A stretch of 64,000 nucleotides of DNA from Terasakiella magnetica (GTDB taxonomy: Bacteria; Pseudomonadota; Alphaproteobacteria; Rhodospirillales; Magnetospirillaceae), in NCBI GenBank assembly GCA_902729415.1, contig CACVCF010000667.1, positions 1 through 64,000 on the forward strand. The letters run 5' to 3'. A program made the position numbers and the translations under genes. Every line of letters begins with the position of its first letter. Positions within the stretch are counted from its first letter, which is position 1. Positions 1-8,678 of this stretch are shown here, piece by piece. Under the pieces are notes generated by a model. That model ran no database searches and had not been told where the DNA came from. It saw only the letters and a program-made list of their open reading frames with translations.

Positions 1-149
1 AAAAGCGGAGCCCGAAAGCGGATGGGGGCCCTAATGGGTCAGAGGCATAAGCCGCCTCATGTAATGCCAAGGTTGAAAAATATACAGTCAGTCATAATAC
101 GAATGGATTGATTGTGTGCTCGATCCAAGACAAGATTTTTGAATGAGAA
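1..149. other. Leading intergenic stretch
   Basis: No open frame with a convincing start or ribosome site lies here. The end nearest the first gene is AT-richer than its surroundings and probably holds that gene's promoter, but I could not assign -35/-10 boxes with confidence. Confidence 0.4.
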
Positions 150-155
150 TTGCGT

Positions 156-1868
156 ATGTTGCGCCGCAATATTTATCCTGGGGGTAGGATATTGATCGGA
201 AATATACGGATTGGCCTGCGTCTCCATATTATCGTAGTGATTATGCTGGTTACACTGGCGGCGGTAACGGTTCTGGCCGTCGCCGAGATCCGCGAGCGGG
301 TATTAAGCGAGCGTCAAAGCCAGAGCCGCGCCATGGTGGCGAGCGCCATCAGCCAGATTACCCGCTATCACGCCATGGCGGCCAGCGGCGTTCTGCCCGA
401 GGCCGAGGCGCAGCGTCAAGCCCTGGAGGCGGTCGGCTCGTTGCAGTTTGGCGGCGACCTCTATGTCTGGATCAACGATCTGCGCCCGGTCATTCTTTCC
501 CACCCCACCCCTGATCTGCTGGGGCAGAATGTGGATCGGGTGGTGGATGCCGACGGTCACTATCTTTTCCGTGAATTCGTCCGGATCGGCACGGCACACG
601 GCAGTGGTACCGTCTTTTATAAGTGGCCGCGGCCGGGCGAGGTGATTCCCCGCCTCAAGGTCTCCTATGTCGAGGTCTTCCGGCCTTGGGGTTGGATGGC
701 GGGATCAGGCATCTATGTGGATGACGTCGATACCGCCACCCGCGAAACCGCGGGCCGCTTTGCCCTTTACGCTTTGCTGGCGGCAGCACTCAGCGCGGCG
801 GCGGTGTGGATGATCGGCGCTTCGGTGACCGAGCCGTTGATGGATCTGACCAACCGGATGGTGCGGCTGGCGGCGGGCGAGGATGTTGAGGTTCCCAAGA
901 GCCGCCGTCAGGACGAGATCGGGGAACTGGTCCGCGCCATGGAGGCTTTCAAGCGCCATCTGGTGGAGAAGGAGCAGTTCCGTTACGCCCATGATGCGGT
1001 CCTGCGCGAGGCGCACAGCGTCTTTAATGTCATCACCGATGCCGTTCTGGTCAGTGACGCCCGCAATCATATCAAATTGGTCAATCCAGCCTTTACCCGC
1101 ATTACGGGGTACGCTCCCGACGAGGTGATCGGACGCAATCCCAAACTTCTGGCCTCGGGACGCCATGATGCCGCCTTCTATGCCGGGATGTGGACCGAAT
1201 TGGAGGAGAAAGGGCAGTGGGGCGGTGAAGTCTGGAACCGCGGCAAGAATGGCGAGATTTTTCCGGAATGGCTCAGCATCACGGTGCTGCGTGATCATGT
1301 GGGACAGCTTCAGGGCTATGTCGCCACCTTCAACAATATCAGTGAGCGCAAGCGCTATGAGAATCGAATCCGCTGGCAGGCGGAGCATGACGGGCTGACC
1401 GGCCTGGTCAACCGTGCCTATTTTGAAACCTCGCTGGCGCTGATGCTGCGCGATGCCCACGCGGCGGGGGACGAGATGGCGCTGCTGTTTATTGATCTCG
1501 ATGGTTTTAAGGCCATCAACGACAGCCAAGGCCATGCCGTCGGTGATACCGTACTGACCGTAGTAGCCAAGCGCCTGCACGAGGTGGTTCGGGGCAACGA
1601 TCTGGTGGCGCGTTTGGGCGGTGATGAATTCGTGGTGGCCATTCCCCAATTGCACCGGGAGGACGACGCCTTGGCGATTGCCTCCAAGATCGTTGATCGG
1701 GTGTCGGAGGTCATCCAGGTGGGGGGCGTGACCCTTGGTGTCGGCGCCAGCATCGGTATTGCCATTTCCCCTCGCCACGGTATTTCTTGTAAGGAATTGC
1801 TGGACGCCGCCGATACCGCCATGTACCGGCGCAAGCAATCGGGCCGTAACGGCGTCACCATGGCTTGA
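156..1868 (+). CDS. Membrane diguanylate cyclase: Cache-HAMP-PAS-GGDEF
   Basis: Predicted to make c-di-GMP from GTP in response to a periplasmic signal. Residue numbers are approximate. A first membrane helix (15-42) is followed by a periplasmic single-Cache domain (50-200, with VWINDL and the HP-PDLLGQNV stretch), a second helix (205-225), HAMP (225-280), PAS (290-400) and GGDEF (405-568). The GGDEF motif is intact (RLGGDEF), and RGND five residues before it matches the RxxD product-inhibition site, so an active, feedback-inhibited enzyme is expected. I chose ATG 156; TTG 150 is in frame just upstream. It stands alone and converges on sseA across a hairpin. The ligand is unknown. Confidence 0.9.
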   Translation: MLRRNIYPGGRILIGNIRIGLRLHIIVVIMLVTLAAVTVLAVAEIRERVLSERQSQSRAMVASAISQITRYHAMAASGVLPEAEAQRQALEAVGSLQFGGDLYVWINDLRPVILSHPTPDLLGQNVDRVVDADGHYLFREFVRIGTAHGSGTVFYKWPRPGEVIPRLKVSYVEVFRPWGWMAGSGIYVDDVDTATRETAGRFALYALLAAALSAAAVWMIGASVTEPLMDLTNRMVRLAAGEDVEVPKSRRQDEIGELVRAMEAFKRHLVEKEQFRYAHDAVLREAHSVFNVITDAVLVSDARNHIKLVNPAFTRITGYAPDEVIGRNPKLLASGRHDAAFYAGMWTELEEKGQWGGEVWNRGKNGEIFPEWLSITVLRDHVGQLQGYVATFNNISERKRYENRIRWQAEHDGLTGLVNRAYFETSLALMLRDAHAAGDEMALLFIDLDGFKAINDSQGHAVGDTVLTVVAKRLHEVVRGNDLVARLGGDEFVVAIPQLHREDDALAIASKIVDRVSEVIQVGGVTLGVGASIGIAISPRHGISCKELLDAADTAMYRRKQSGRNGVTMA

Positions 1869-1879
1869 CGCCTATGAAA

Positions 1880-1909
1880 AACGCCCCCACCGGTTCCGGC
1901 GGGGGCGTT
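1880..1909. terminator. Hairpin between convergent genes
   Basis: A perfect 9-bp stem (AACGCCCCC with GGGGGCGTT) closes a 12-nt loop. Read on the minus strand the stem is followed by TTTTTCAT, so it is a good intrinsic terminator for the sseA transcript. It may also slow transcription from the cyclase side. Confidence 0.7.
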
Positions 1910-1934
1910 GATCCTGAACCGGTCGGAACCGGTC

Positions 1935-2792
1935 TCAGCCCTTTTCGACGGGAAGATCGTCGCGGTTTCCCCATTCGGCCCACGAGCCGTCGTAGATGGC
2001 CACATTGTCGATGCCGATCAGATCCAGCGCCAAGGCGACGGTGCAGGCGGTAACGCCCGAACCGCACGATACGGTGATGGGCTTCTTGCCGTCGATTCCG
2101 GCGGCGTCGAAGCGCGCCTTCAGCTGATCGGCGGGAAGCATGCACCGGGTCTTGTCATCGATCAGATCGGCGAACGGCACATTGATGGAGCCGGGAATAT
2201 GGCCCTGATGCTTGGTGGGGCGGGGCTCGGGGGCCTCACCCTTGAAGCGGGGATTGGCGCGGGCGTCGATCACCACGTCACGGCTGTTTTCCAGGTTGGC
2301 GCGCATATGGTTGAGGTCGCGCACTAACAGATGATTGTAGTGGGCGATAAAATGTCGGGTGCGGGGCACCGGCGGCAGATCCTCCACCGCGCGGCCTTCA
2401 CGCAGCCACTTGGGGAAGCCGCCGTCCAGCACCGAAACATCGCGGTGGCCGAAGGTGCGGAACATCCACCATACGCGGGCGGCGGCGCTGGCAAAGCCGG
2501 TTCCGTCATAGATGACGATCTTGTTGCCGTTACCCAGGCCCAGCTTGCGGACCTTGCTGGAGAATTTCTCCGGCGCGGGCAGCATGTGGGGCAGGGTGCT
2601 GTCAGTATCGGCGATCTCGTCGATATCGAAGAACGTCGCGCCGGGGATATGTTCGGCGTCGTATTCTTCACGCGCGTTGCGATTTTGCGCCGGCGCGTAC
2701 CAGCTGGCGTCAACGACACGCACGTCGGGGGCCGAGAGATGGGAGGCCAGCCACTCGGTGCTGACGAGGGCGTCCGGATTGGTATAGGTCAT
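1935..2792 (-). CDS. sseA: 3-mercaptopyruvate sulfurtransferase
   Basis: Two-domain rhodanese-type enzyme of 285 aa, the usual length for the family. It moves sulfur from 3-mercaptopyruvate to thiols or cyanide in the cytoplasm. The N-terminal rhodanese domain carries DASWYAP and EYDAEHIPGA; the C-terminal domain carries the active-site loop CGSGVTAC near residue 240. CGSGVTA is the form typical of mercaptopyruvate rather than thiosulfate sulfurtransferases. It lies 43 nt downstream of a cysteine synthase gene on the same strand, so the two probably form a sulfur-metabolism operon. The ATG at 2792 gives a start of normal length. Confidence 0.93.
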   Translation of the reverse strand: MTYTNPDALVSTEWLASHLSAPDVRVVDASWYAPAQNRNAREEYDAEHIPGATFFDIDEIADTDSTLPHMLPAPEKFSSKVRKLGLGNGNKIVIYDGTGFASAAARVWWMFRTFGHRDVSVLDGGFPKWLREGRAVEDLPPVPRTRHFIAHYNHLLVRDLNHMRANLENSRDVVIDARANPRFKGEAPEPRPTKHQGHIPGSINVPFADLIDDKTRCMLPADQLKARFDAAGIDGKKPITVSCGSGVTACTVALALDLIGIDNVAIYDGSWAEWGNRDDLPVEKG

Positions 2793-2835
2793 GCGGTGGT
2801 TTCCCCTCGCTCACTTCGTCTTATTGGGACGCCGC

Positions 2836-3840
2836 TCACCCCAGCCAATCTGGCACCGGCAGATTGCGTTCGCGTAGAAAGGCCGGGTTGAACAGCTTGC
2901 TCTGATAGCGGGTACCATAATCACAGAGCACTGTCACCACAGTGTGTCCGGGTCCGAGCTTTCTTGCCACCTTTATTGCCGCCATGACGTTGATGCCGGA
3001 TGAGCCGCCCAGCACCAGCCCCTCTTGCCGGACCAGATTGAAGATCAGCGGCAGGGCCTCCTCGTCGGTGATCTGGACCTGATCGTCAATAGGGGCGCCG
3101 TCGAGATTCAAGGTGATACGGCCCTGGCCGATGCCCTCGGTGATGGAGGTGCCCTCGGCCTTCAGCGTGCCATGGGCATAGTGGTGGTAGAGCGCCGAGC
3201 CCATGGGATCGGCCAGTACAATCCTGACGTCCTTACTGTGCTCCTTAAGGCCGATTCCCACCCCCGCCAGGGTGCCGCCGGTACCGACGGCGCAGGTAAA
3301 TGCATCGATTCTGCCATCGGTCTGGTGCCAGATCTCCTGGGCGGTGGTGGCGCGGTGGCCTTCACGGTTGGCGGTGTTGTCGAACTGGTTGGCCCACAGC
3401 ACGCCCTTGGGTTCAGTGGCCGCCAGTTCGTGGGCCAGGGCCTCGGAATAGCGGACGTAATTGCCGGGATTGGAATAGGGCTGGGCGGGAACCAGGCGGA
3501 GGTCGGCACCGATCAGGCGCAGCATGTCCTTCTTTTCCTGGCTCTGAGTCTCGGGCATGACGATGACGGTGCGGTAGCCCAGCGCGTTGCCCACCAGGCA
3601 CAGGCCGATTCCGGTATTGCCCGCCGTGCCCTCGACGATAACCCCGCCGGGTTTCAGCAAGCCCTTGTGCTCGGCGTCTTGGATGATGGCCAGGGCGGCG
3701 CGGTCCTTGACCGAGCCGCCGGGATTGAGAAACTCAGCCTTGCCCAGGATCTCGCAGCCCGTCGCCTCGGAGGCGGCCTTGAGCCGGATCAGGGGGGTGT
3801 TTCCAATGGTGGCGAGGAAGCCGCTGCGGATATCCGTCAT
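2836..3840 (-). CDS. cysK: PLP-dependent cysteine synthase family protein
   Basis: Fold-type II PLP enzyme that makes cysteine from O-acetylserine and sulfide. The PLP lysine lies in PGGSVKDR near residue 45. GTAGNTGIG (substrate loop) and GTGGTLAG (phosphate-binding loop) are present, and the 334-aa length fits CysK. The frame stays open upstream to 3963, but the ATG at 3840 (MTDIRSGFLATIGNTPL) matches the family's N-terminus, and the upstream extension overlaps the promoter region of the opposite gene. It precedes sseA. Some alphaproteobacterial members are labelled cystathionine beta-synthase-like, so the exact acceptor is less certain than the fold. Confidence 0.88.
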   Translation of the reverse strand: MTDIRSGFLATIGNTPLIRLKAASEATGCEILGKAEFLNPGGSVKDRAALAIIQDAEHKGLLKPGGVIVEGTAGNTGIGLCLVGNALGYRTVIVMPETQSQEKKDMLRLIGADLRLVPAQPYSNPGNYVRYSEALAHELAATEPKGVLWANQFDNTANREGHRATTAQEIWHQTDGRIDAFTCAVGTGGTLAGVGIGLKEHSKDVRIVLADPMGSALYHHYAHGTLKAEGTSITEGIGQGRITLNLDGAPIDDQVQITDEEALPLIFNLVRQEGLVLGGSSGINVMAAIKVARKLGPGHTVVTVLCDYGTRYQSKLFNPAFLRERNLPVPDWLG

Positions 3841-3953
3841 GGTGTGTGTAGTATCCAAGTGTATTCCACTTGCTGTAATGTAGCTTACTGGGCGGCGCGG
3901 TTCAAGGGCATGTACGGGATTTCCGTTAACAGGGCGGCCCCCGCCTGCTAAAG

Positions 3954-5591
3954 ATGGCGGCAAATTTCCGTGCCCTGGGCCTGATCATGACCGTCGCCTC
4001 ATCCTTTCATGCTCCCGGACTTTTCCGCCGTAACGCAGTGCTGCTGATCCTGCCGGTTTTGTTCGCCCTGATGCTGGCGGTCATGCTGCGCAGCTCGCTG
4101 CCGTTCTGGCAGGTGTTCAATCTGGACCCGGATTACTACTACCTGCTGAACGGGCTGCGGCTGGTGGAATACCTGCCGCCCACCGATCTCGGTCATCCCG
4201 GTACTCCGATCCAGATGTTCATCGCCGTGGTGCTGCGGCTGATGCATGCGGGCGAGCCCACCGGAGCCATTGTTGAGGCGGTGCTGGATGATCCCGAGCG
4301 TCATCTGCTGGTGGCGACGCTGCTGATCTATCCCCTGGTCGCCCTGGCGCTGTTCGCCCTGGGGCGGGCATTCCTTACCGCCACCGGGCGCCTTGCCCCG
4401 GCGCTGCTGGCCCAGTCGGCGCCGTTCTTGTCCATGATCATCCCCAAGTTCAGCCTGCATCCCAAGCCCGAGCCGTTTCTGATCATCGCCGCCTGCCTGC
4501 TGGTGGCGGTGGCGCTGTGGGTGGTGCGGGCCGGGCGGCTGGAGGATCGTCACGCCGGATGGCTGGGGCTGGTGCTTGGCTTTGGCATCGCCTGCAAGAT
4601 GCAGTTCCTGGCTCTGGGGCTGGTGCCGCTGTTCATTCTCGACCGGCGGCGGTTGTTTCTGGTGCTGCCCCTGGCCACCATCGCCGGATTCCTGATCTTC
4701 GTCGCCCCTGCCATCCCGTCACGCGACATCTTCTTTGATTGGTGGGGGCGGGTGCTGCTGCATAGCGGCGCTTATGGCACCGGCCAGGCCACCATCGTCG
4801 ATACCGCCCGCTATCCCCGTGCCATTTTGGGGCTGTTCGGCTCCAAGATCTTGTTCACGGTGGTGTTTTTGCTGTCGCTGTTCGCCTTGGGCGGCTATGT
4901 CCGTCTGCGCCGCCGCGGCCTGATCGCCGCCGACCGGCTGGCGGGGCTGCTGGCGGGCATGGTGGCGGCACAGTTATTCACGGTGCTGCTGATCGCCAAG
5001 CAGGCTGCGGCTCATTACATGCTGCCCGCCTTGATGCTGACCGGCCCGTCGCTGGCGGTGCTGTGGTGTCTCAGCGCCAAGGTTTTTCCTGCGCGCGGCC
5101 ACCGCCGTGCCTGGATCGGCATCGGCGCCGTGCTGGCTCTGATCACCGTTCCGGCAGCGTGGAAGCAAAATGCCGAACTGGCGCGCTGGACCCGCGATGC
5201 CCAGGGCTTCGACATGGGCCGGTTCAAGGCCTGCGCCAAGATCGATTTTGATTCGGTGTCCAGTCTGCCCTACGCCCTTCAGCGCGGCGATATGAATGCC
5301 CAGGGGCGTTACTCGCCCAAGATCGCACTCCGGATGCCCCAGGACCACTATACCTGGTTCATTAACCGGCACGCCTTTTGGGATGAGGGCTTCATGCAGT
5401 TCAACATCCCCAAGGATCTGGCCCAGGTGGTGGCATCCTATCCGTGTGCGGTATTCCGGGGCACGCAGCCTTGGCGTGCCAAGTCATGGGCGGCGGACCG
5501 CATTCCCGGTTTTCACATGGATGATTCCTGCGAGGCGGGGGAGGAAACCATCTTCACCACCGGCATCAAATGCGACGGGACGGCACCCTGA
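3954..5591 (+). CDS. Polytopic membrane protein, possible glycosyltransferase
   Basis: A 545-aa protein with about ten predicted membrane helices spread over residues 20-430 and a soluble C-terminal tail of roughly 120 aa. Near residues 60-65 the sequence NLDPDYYYLLNG lies in the first external loop. Its layout (an acidic first loop in a many-helix protein) resembles GT-C polyprenol-sugar transferases, but I see no diagnostic motif, so the activity is a guess. The start is ATG 3954; ATG 3987 is a shorter alternative that begins nearer the first helix. Its stop codon directly abuts the stop of the convergent response regulator, with no spacer. Confidence 0.75.
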   Translation: MAANFRALGLIMTVASSFHAPGLFRRNAVLLILPVLFALMLAVMLRSSLPFWQVFNLDPDYYYLLNGLRLVEYLPPTDLGHPGTPIQMFIAVVLRLMHAGEPTGAIVEAVLDDPERHLLVATLLIYPLVALALFALGRAFLTATGRLAPALLAQSAPFLSMIIPKFSLHPKPEPFLIIAACLLVAVALWVVRAGRLEDRHAGWLGLVLGFGIACKMQFLALGLVPLFILDRRRLFLVLPLATIAGFLIFVAPAIPSRDIFFDWWGRVLLHSGAYGTGQATIVDTARYPRAILGLFGSKILFTVVFLLSLFALGGYVRLRRRGLIAADRLAGLLAGMVAAQLFTVLLIAKQAAAHYMLPALMLTGPSLAVLWCLSAKVFPARGHRRAWIGIGAVLALITVPAAWKQNAELARWTRDAQGFDMGRFKACAKIDFDSVSSLPYALQRGDMNAQGRYSPKIALRMPQDHYTWFINRHAFWDEGFMQFNIPKDLAQVVASYPCAVFRGTQPWRAKSWAADRIPGFHMDDSCEAGEETIFTTGIKCDGTAP

Positions 5592-6323
5592 TCAGTTCGC
5601 CACCAGCCGGTAGCCGACGCCGTGAACGGTAAGAATGATGGAGGGATGGCGGGAATCCGCCTCGATCTTGCGGCGCAACCGCCCCACCAAGACGTCAATG
5701 GTGCGGTCGATTACCGCTTCGCCGTCGTGCTGGGTCATGTCCAGCAACTGGTCGCGGGTCAGGGCGCGTCCGGCATTGCGTGCCAGGGCGGCCAAGACGT
5801 CGAACTCGCCCCGAGTCAGGCGGACGGATTCTCCCGTAGGCGATATCAGAAGGCGGGCGTCGCAATCCAGCCGCCAGCCCGCGAAGGCGTAGATGCCCGA
5901 GGCCGAGCGCTCGGCCATCATGGTGGGGGCGACGCGGCGCTGGAGATTGCGTACCCGCACCGCCAGTTCGCGGGGGTTGAAGGGTTTGGTGATGTAATCA
6001 TCGGCGCCGATTTCCAGGCCGACGATGCGGTCGGTTTCATCCTGACGGGCGGTGACCAGAATGATTCCCACCGATGATTTGGCGCGCAGTTCGCGGGCCA
6101 GGATCAGACCGCTTTCATCGGGGAGATTGATGTCGAGCAGAACCACGTCTGGAACGGCGCGGTTGACGGCGGCCTTCATTTCCTTGGCGTCCGAGGCCTC
6201 GCTGACCACAAAGCCTTCCGCCGTGAGATAGGCGGCCAGCTTGGCGCGGGTGACGGGTTCATCTTCAACGATCAGGACGTGGGCTTTAGCCGACACCGCA
6301 TTCTCCGGGCGACACGATTTCAT
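5592..6323 (-). CDS. OmpR-family response regulator
   Basis: DNA-binding response regulator of 243 aa. The receiver domain (about 13-125) has the acidic pair in VEDEP, phospho-acceptor Asp in LLDINLP, the conserved Thr in LVTAR and Lys in ITKPF. The winged-helix domain (150-240) ends in the typical VHGVGYRL. It diverges from the histidine kinase gene at 6406 across an 82-bp spacer, so the two are the likely cognate pair. The receiver resembles the TorR/ArcA branch, but the signal is not evident from context. Confidence 0.93.
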   Translation of the reverse strand: MKSCRPENAVSAKAHVLIVEDEPVTRAKLAAYLTAEGFVVSEASDAKEMKAAVNRAVPDVVLLDINLPDESGLILARELRAKSSVGIILVTARQDETDRIVGLEIGADDYITKPFNPRELAVRVRNLQRRVAPTMMAERSASGIYAFAGWRLDCDARLLISPTGESVRLTRGEFDVLAALARNAGRALTRDQLLDMTQHDGEAVIDRTIDVLVGRLRRKIEADSRHPSIILTVHGVGYRLVAN

Positions 6324-6329
6324 TCATCA

Positions 6330-6394
6330 AGCGTTTACAGGGTATTGGTCCTCAATTCAATCGTCACCGTAATTTCATTGCGATAAAGCGTTTA
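6330..6394. promoter_or_regulatory. Direct repeats in the divergent regulator/kinase promoter region
   Basis: The nonamer AAGCGTTTA occurs twice in the same orientation, at 6330-6338 and 6386-6394, inside the 82-bp spacer between the OmpR-type regulator and the histidine kinase. Repeated near-start boxes in a divergent regulator promoter suggest autoregulation. The sites are short and the assignment is an inference. Confidence 0.35.
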
Positions 6395-6405
6395 TACCAG
6401 TTGTC

Positions 6406-7509
6406 ATGAAGGGGCTGCCTTTGGCCCTGGTTCCAGGAGCTTTATCGGTGGCGCGACACCTTACATCCTTCGAGCAGTTTAATGATGGTCGCCTGGGGCG
6501 GCTGGCTGCCGGGCTGGGAGGGATTGTGGTCATCTTGTTCTGGTTGGGTGTGTGGTGGGATCTGGGGATTGAACAGATGTTGCCGCCCATGTCCACGGGG
6601 AACGGCCGGTACGCCATGGATCTAGGGGGCGGCATGATCAGCTTGGCGCTTGGAGCCTGTGTGGCCGTGCTGTTCGCGGCGCTGCTTCTCGTCATCCGGC
6701 GCCAGCGTGTGATCGCCTTTGATCTGCGGATCAAGGAGGCCGAACTGACCGCCAGCCAGGATCGTCTGCGCCGCTATGTGGCGGATCTTGAACGGATTGC
6801 CGATGTGGCATCCCACGATCTGCAAGAGCCGTTGCGTAATGTGGTGGCCTATTCCCAGCTTCTGGCCCAGCACGAGCACGCGGTGGCCGACGATGAAGTC
6901 AGAAGCTATGTCTCGCATGTGGTTGACGGCGCCCGGCGCATGAAGGATCTGGTCGGCGGTCTGCGCGCCTTCGTGGCGGTGGAGAATGTGCCGGTGTCTG
7001 ATGGCCGGGTCTCCGCTGCTGCGGCCATGGCGACGGCCCGGTCGCGTCTGGCCGAATGCCTTGCGGCCAGCGATGCGGCGCTGGTGGTCGATCCTCTGCC
7101 CGAGGTGATCGCCGACGAGGCGTCACTGACCGAGATTTTTGTGCAATTGATTGAGAACGGCGTGCGCTTCAGTTCGCCCGGACGGCGTCCGGTGATCCAT
7201 GTCTGGGCCGAGCGCCGCGGGTCGCAGGTGGCGTTCCGGGTCCGTGACAACGGTATCGGCATTGATCCGTCGCGGGCAGCACGCGTTTTCGAAGTGTTTT
7301 TCCGTCCCCATGGCTCTGAAAGCGGCAAAAGCGCCGATATCGGCATGGGGTTGGCCGTCGCCCGCCGTCTGGTGGAGCGTCTCGGCGGTCAGGTGTGGGT
7401 GGATTCCGAGCCCGGCAAGGGAAGCGTTTTTGGTTTCTCGCTGCCCTTCGAGCCCCACGCTGCCGCCAGGGTCACCAACTCGGGTCGGGAGGCCGTAACG
7501 GCCGCCTGA
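6406..7509 (+). CDS. Membrane sensor histidine kinase
   Basis: Sensor kinase of 367 aa. Two hydrophobic segments (about 34-52 and 75-102) enclose a short external loop of some 25 aa, too small for a classical sensory domain, so sensing is likely in the membrane. A coiled linker leads into HisKA with the phospho-acceptor His in ASHDLQEPLRNV (about 140). The ATPase domain has an N box (QLIENGVRFS), G1 (DNGIGID), an F box and G2 (GMGLAVAR). The HDLQEPLR form is typical of phytochrome-like and phosphorelay kinases. It is divergent from the OmpR-type regulator, its probable partner. Confidence 0.9.
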   Translation: MKGLPLALVPGALSVARHLTSFEQFNDGRLGRLAAGLGGIVVILFWLGVWWDLGIEQMLPPMSTGNGRYAMDLGGGMISLALGACVAVLFAALLLVIRRQRVIAFDLRIKEAELTASQDRLRRYVADLERIADVASHDLQEPLRNVVAYSQLLAQHEHAVADDEVRSYVSHVVDGARRMKDLVGGLRAFVAVENVPVSDGRVSAAAAMATARSRLAECLAASDAALVVDPLPEVIADEASLTEIFVQLIENGVRFSSPGRRPVIHVWAERRGSQVAFRVRDNGIGIDPSRAARVFEVFFRPHGSESGKSADIGMGLAVARRLVERLGGQVWVDSEPGKGSVFGFSLPFEPHAAARVTNSGREAVTAA

Positions 7510-7527
7510 TCCAGGTGGCACCGTCTG

Positions 7528-7658
7528 CCCGCGGCTATCCCCGAACCCCAGTGCCGCGGGTGGAAACGGAGAAGGGGGGGTGGCCCCAACGCTCCCCCTT
7601 CATCGCCATCAAAACAACGTTCCTCCGCGGCAATCCCCGAACCCCAATGCCGCGGAGG
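7528..7658. repeat. Two copies of a hairpin-forming repeat
   Basis: A unit of about 33-37 nt occurs twice in direct orientation (7528-7560 and 7622-7658). Each has CCGCGGC and GCCGCGG arms around a loop containing ATCCCCGAACCCCA. In the second copy the stem is 10 bp and perfect (CCTCCGCGGC with GCCGCGGAGG). Both lie between the kinase and a lipoprotein gene. They look like REP-type elements rather than terminators, since no T-run follows either one. Confidence 0.7.
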
Positions 7659-7663
7659 GGCTT

Positions 7664-7696
7664 GGAGAGGGAGTATCCCCCAAATACTCCCTCTCC
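7664..7696. terminator. Strong hairpin terminator
   Basis: A 13-bp perfect stem (7664-7676 with 7684-7696) closes a 7-nt loop, CCCCCAA, and is followed by TTCTTCT on the plus strand. It lies between two convergent genes, the histidine kinase and the lipoprotein, and can end transcription from both. Confidence 0.75.
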
Positions 7697-7710
7697 TTCT
7701 TCTCTTCCGT

Positions 7711-8280
7711 TTATCGCGTCGAAGACCCGGCCTGTAGCGTGACCGTGTTCAGGCGTAATTTCAGGCGCAGCAAGATATCCCTCAATTCCCGCCGCGCCGT
7801 GGCCTGAGCCTCGGCGGACGACTGCGTATCGGGGATATGGGTCAGCGCGTCAAGAGCGTCGCGGGCCGCCAGACGGGTGGCGGAATGGCCGTGTTCTGCC
7901 AGTTCTCCCAGCCCCTGTATCTCTTCGTCCGGCTTGGCTTGGAATGCGTTGCGCAGATAGTTTTCGACGCTCCGATGGTCATCGCCATGGATATAGGAGA
8001 ACAACTCCTGGTCCTGGGAGCAGAGTTGGTTCAGCAGGTTGACCACAAACCAGCCCAAGGTGAATTCGGTCAGATTACTCCCCTGCTGGGTTTTGCGCAC
8101 AAAGCCATCAACCTGCGCTGTCTCGGCTTCAATGGCCTGTTGAAACTCGGCCAAGTCCTCGTCACTTTGAATGTCGGCGGGGGCTTCGGCGGTACAGGCC
8201 GCCACCCAGAGGGCCAAGGCGGTGCAGGCCACCACCCATAGAGTTTGGGTGGTAGTGACGTGTTGCGCGCTGCTTTTCAT
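7711..8280 (-). CDS. Putative lipoprotein of unknown function
   Basis: A 189-aa protein with a long N-terminal region and a lipobox (WVAAC) near residue 28, so probably an anchored envelope protein. The mature part is mostly helical and charged, with no motif I recognise. I placed the start at 8280, where the ATG overlaps the stop of the upstream DUF2794 gene by the ATGA arrangement, which implies translational coupling. The open frame extends further upstream but would run across the whole end of the DUF2794 gene. The pair is likely one transcript. Confidence 0.7.
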   Translation of the reverse strand: MKSSAQHVTTTQTLWVVACTALALWVAACTAEAPADIQSDEDLAEFQQAIEAETAQVDGFVRKTQQGSNLTEFTLGWFVVNLLNQLCSQDQELFSYIHGDDHRSVENYLRNAFQAKPDEEIQGLGELAEHGHSATRLAARDALDALTHIPDTQSSAEAQATARRELRDILLRLKLRLNTVTLQAGSSTR

Positions 8281-8612
8281 GACGGCACCGGGTGGAGGTG
8301 GCGGGCCAGGGCTCTGAGCGCTTCGGGCAGATTGGGCGTTTGAACCAGCTCGCGGCCCGCGGCTGAAATCACCCAGTTGCCGCGGCGGGGGCCGCGTGCC
8401 CATTTGGCTATGGTGAGAAGAGGGCGGTCAAGGGTGTGGCGGTAGACAGAAAACACCACGCCATCAGCCTCAAGGTTTATGGCATAATCCCGCCAATCTC
8501 CACCAGCCACTCGTTCAGCATAAAGAGTCAGCAATTGGTTCAGTTCACTCCGCTCGAACCGGACGGAGGGTGATGCGGACCGGTATTCGGAGAGATGGAT
8601 GAGTCTGGCCAT
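8277..8612 (-). CDS. DUF2794 family protein
   Basis: Small protein of 111 aa with the features I associate with DUF2794, a family restricted largely to alphaproteobacteria: FERSELNQLLTLYAERVA, then GDWRDYAIN and VFSVYRHT. Its biochemical role is not known. It is translationally coupled to the lipoprotein gene downstream by a 4-nt overlap. The short palindrome at 8633-8651, just before its start, may control it. Confidence 0.85.
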   Translation of the reverse strand: MARLIHLSEYRSASPSVRFERSELNQLLTLYAERVAGGDWRDYAINLEADGVVFSVYRHTLDRPLLTIAKWARGPRRGNWVISAAGRELVQTPNLPEALRALARHLHPVPS

Positions 8613-8632
8613 CGGGCGAGCCTCCCATCGAT

Positions 8633-8651
8633 ATTAAGGTTAAGCCTTAAT
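8633..8651. promoter_or_regulatory. Small inverted repeat before the DUF2794 gene
   Basis: A perfect 7-bp inverted repeat (ATTAAGG, 5-nt spacer, CCTTAAT) lies about 20-40 bp before the start codon of the minus-strand DUF2794 gene. It is AT-rich in GC-rich surroundings, as expected for an operator. It could instead be a weak terminator of the upstream lipoprotein gene. Confidence 0.35.
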
Positions 8652-8678
8652 GAGTATGTGGGGATGATGCCGATTCCG

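Noticed and set aside
705..1838. Long minus-strand open frame opposite the diguanylate cyclase
   Set aside because: A mirror of a GC-rich gene; its translation has no recognisable domain, while the plus strand has a complete GGDEF protein.
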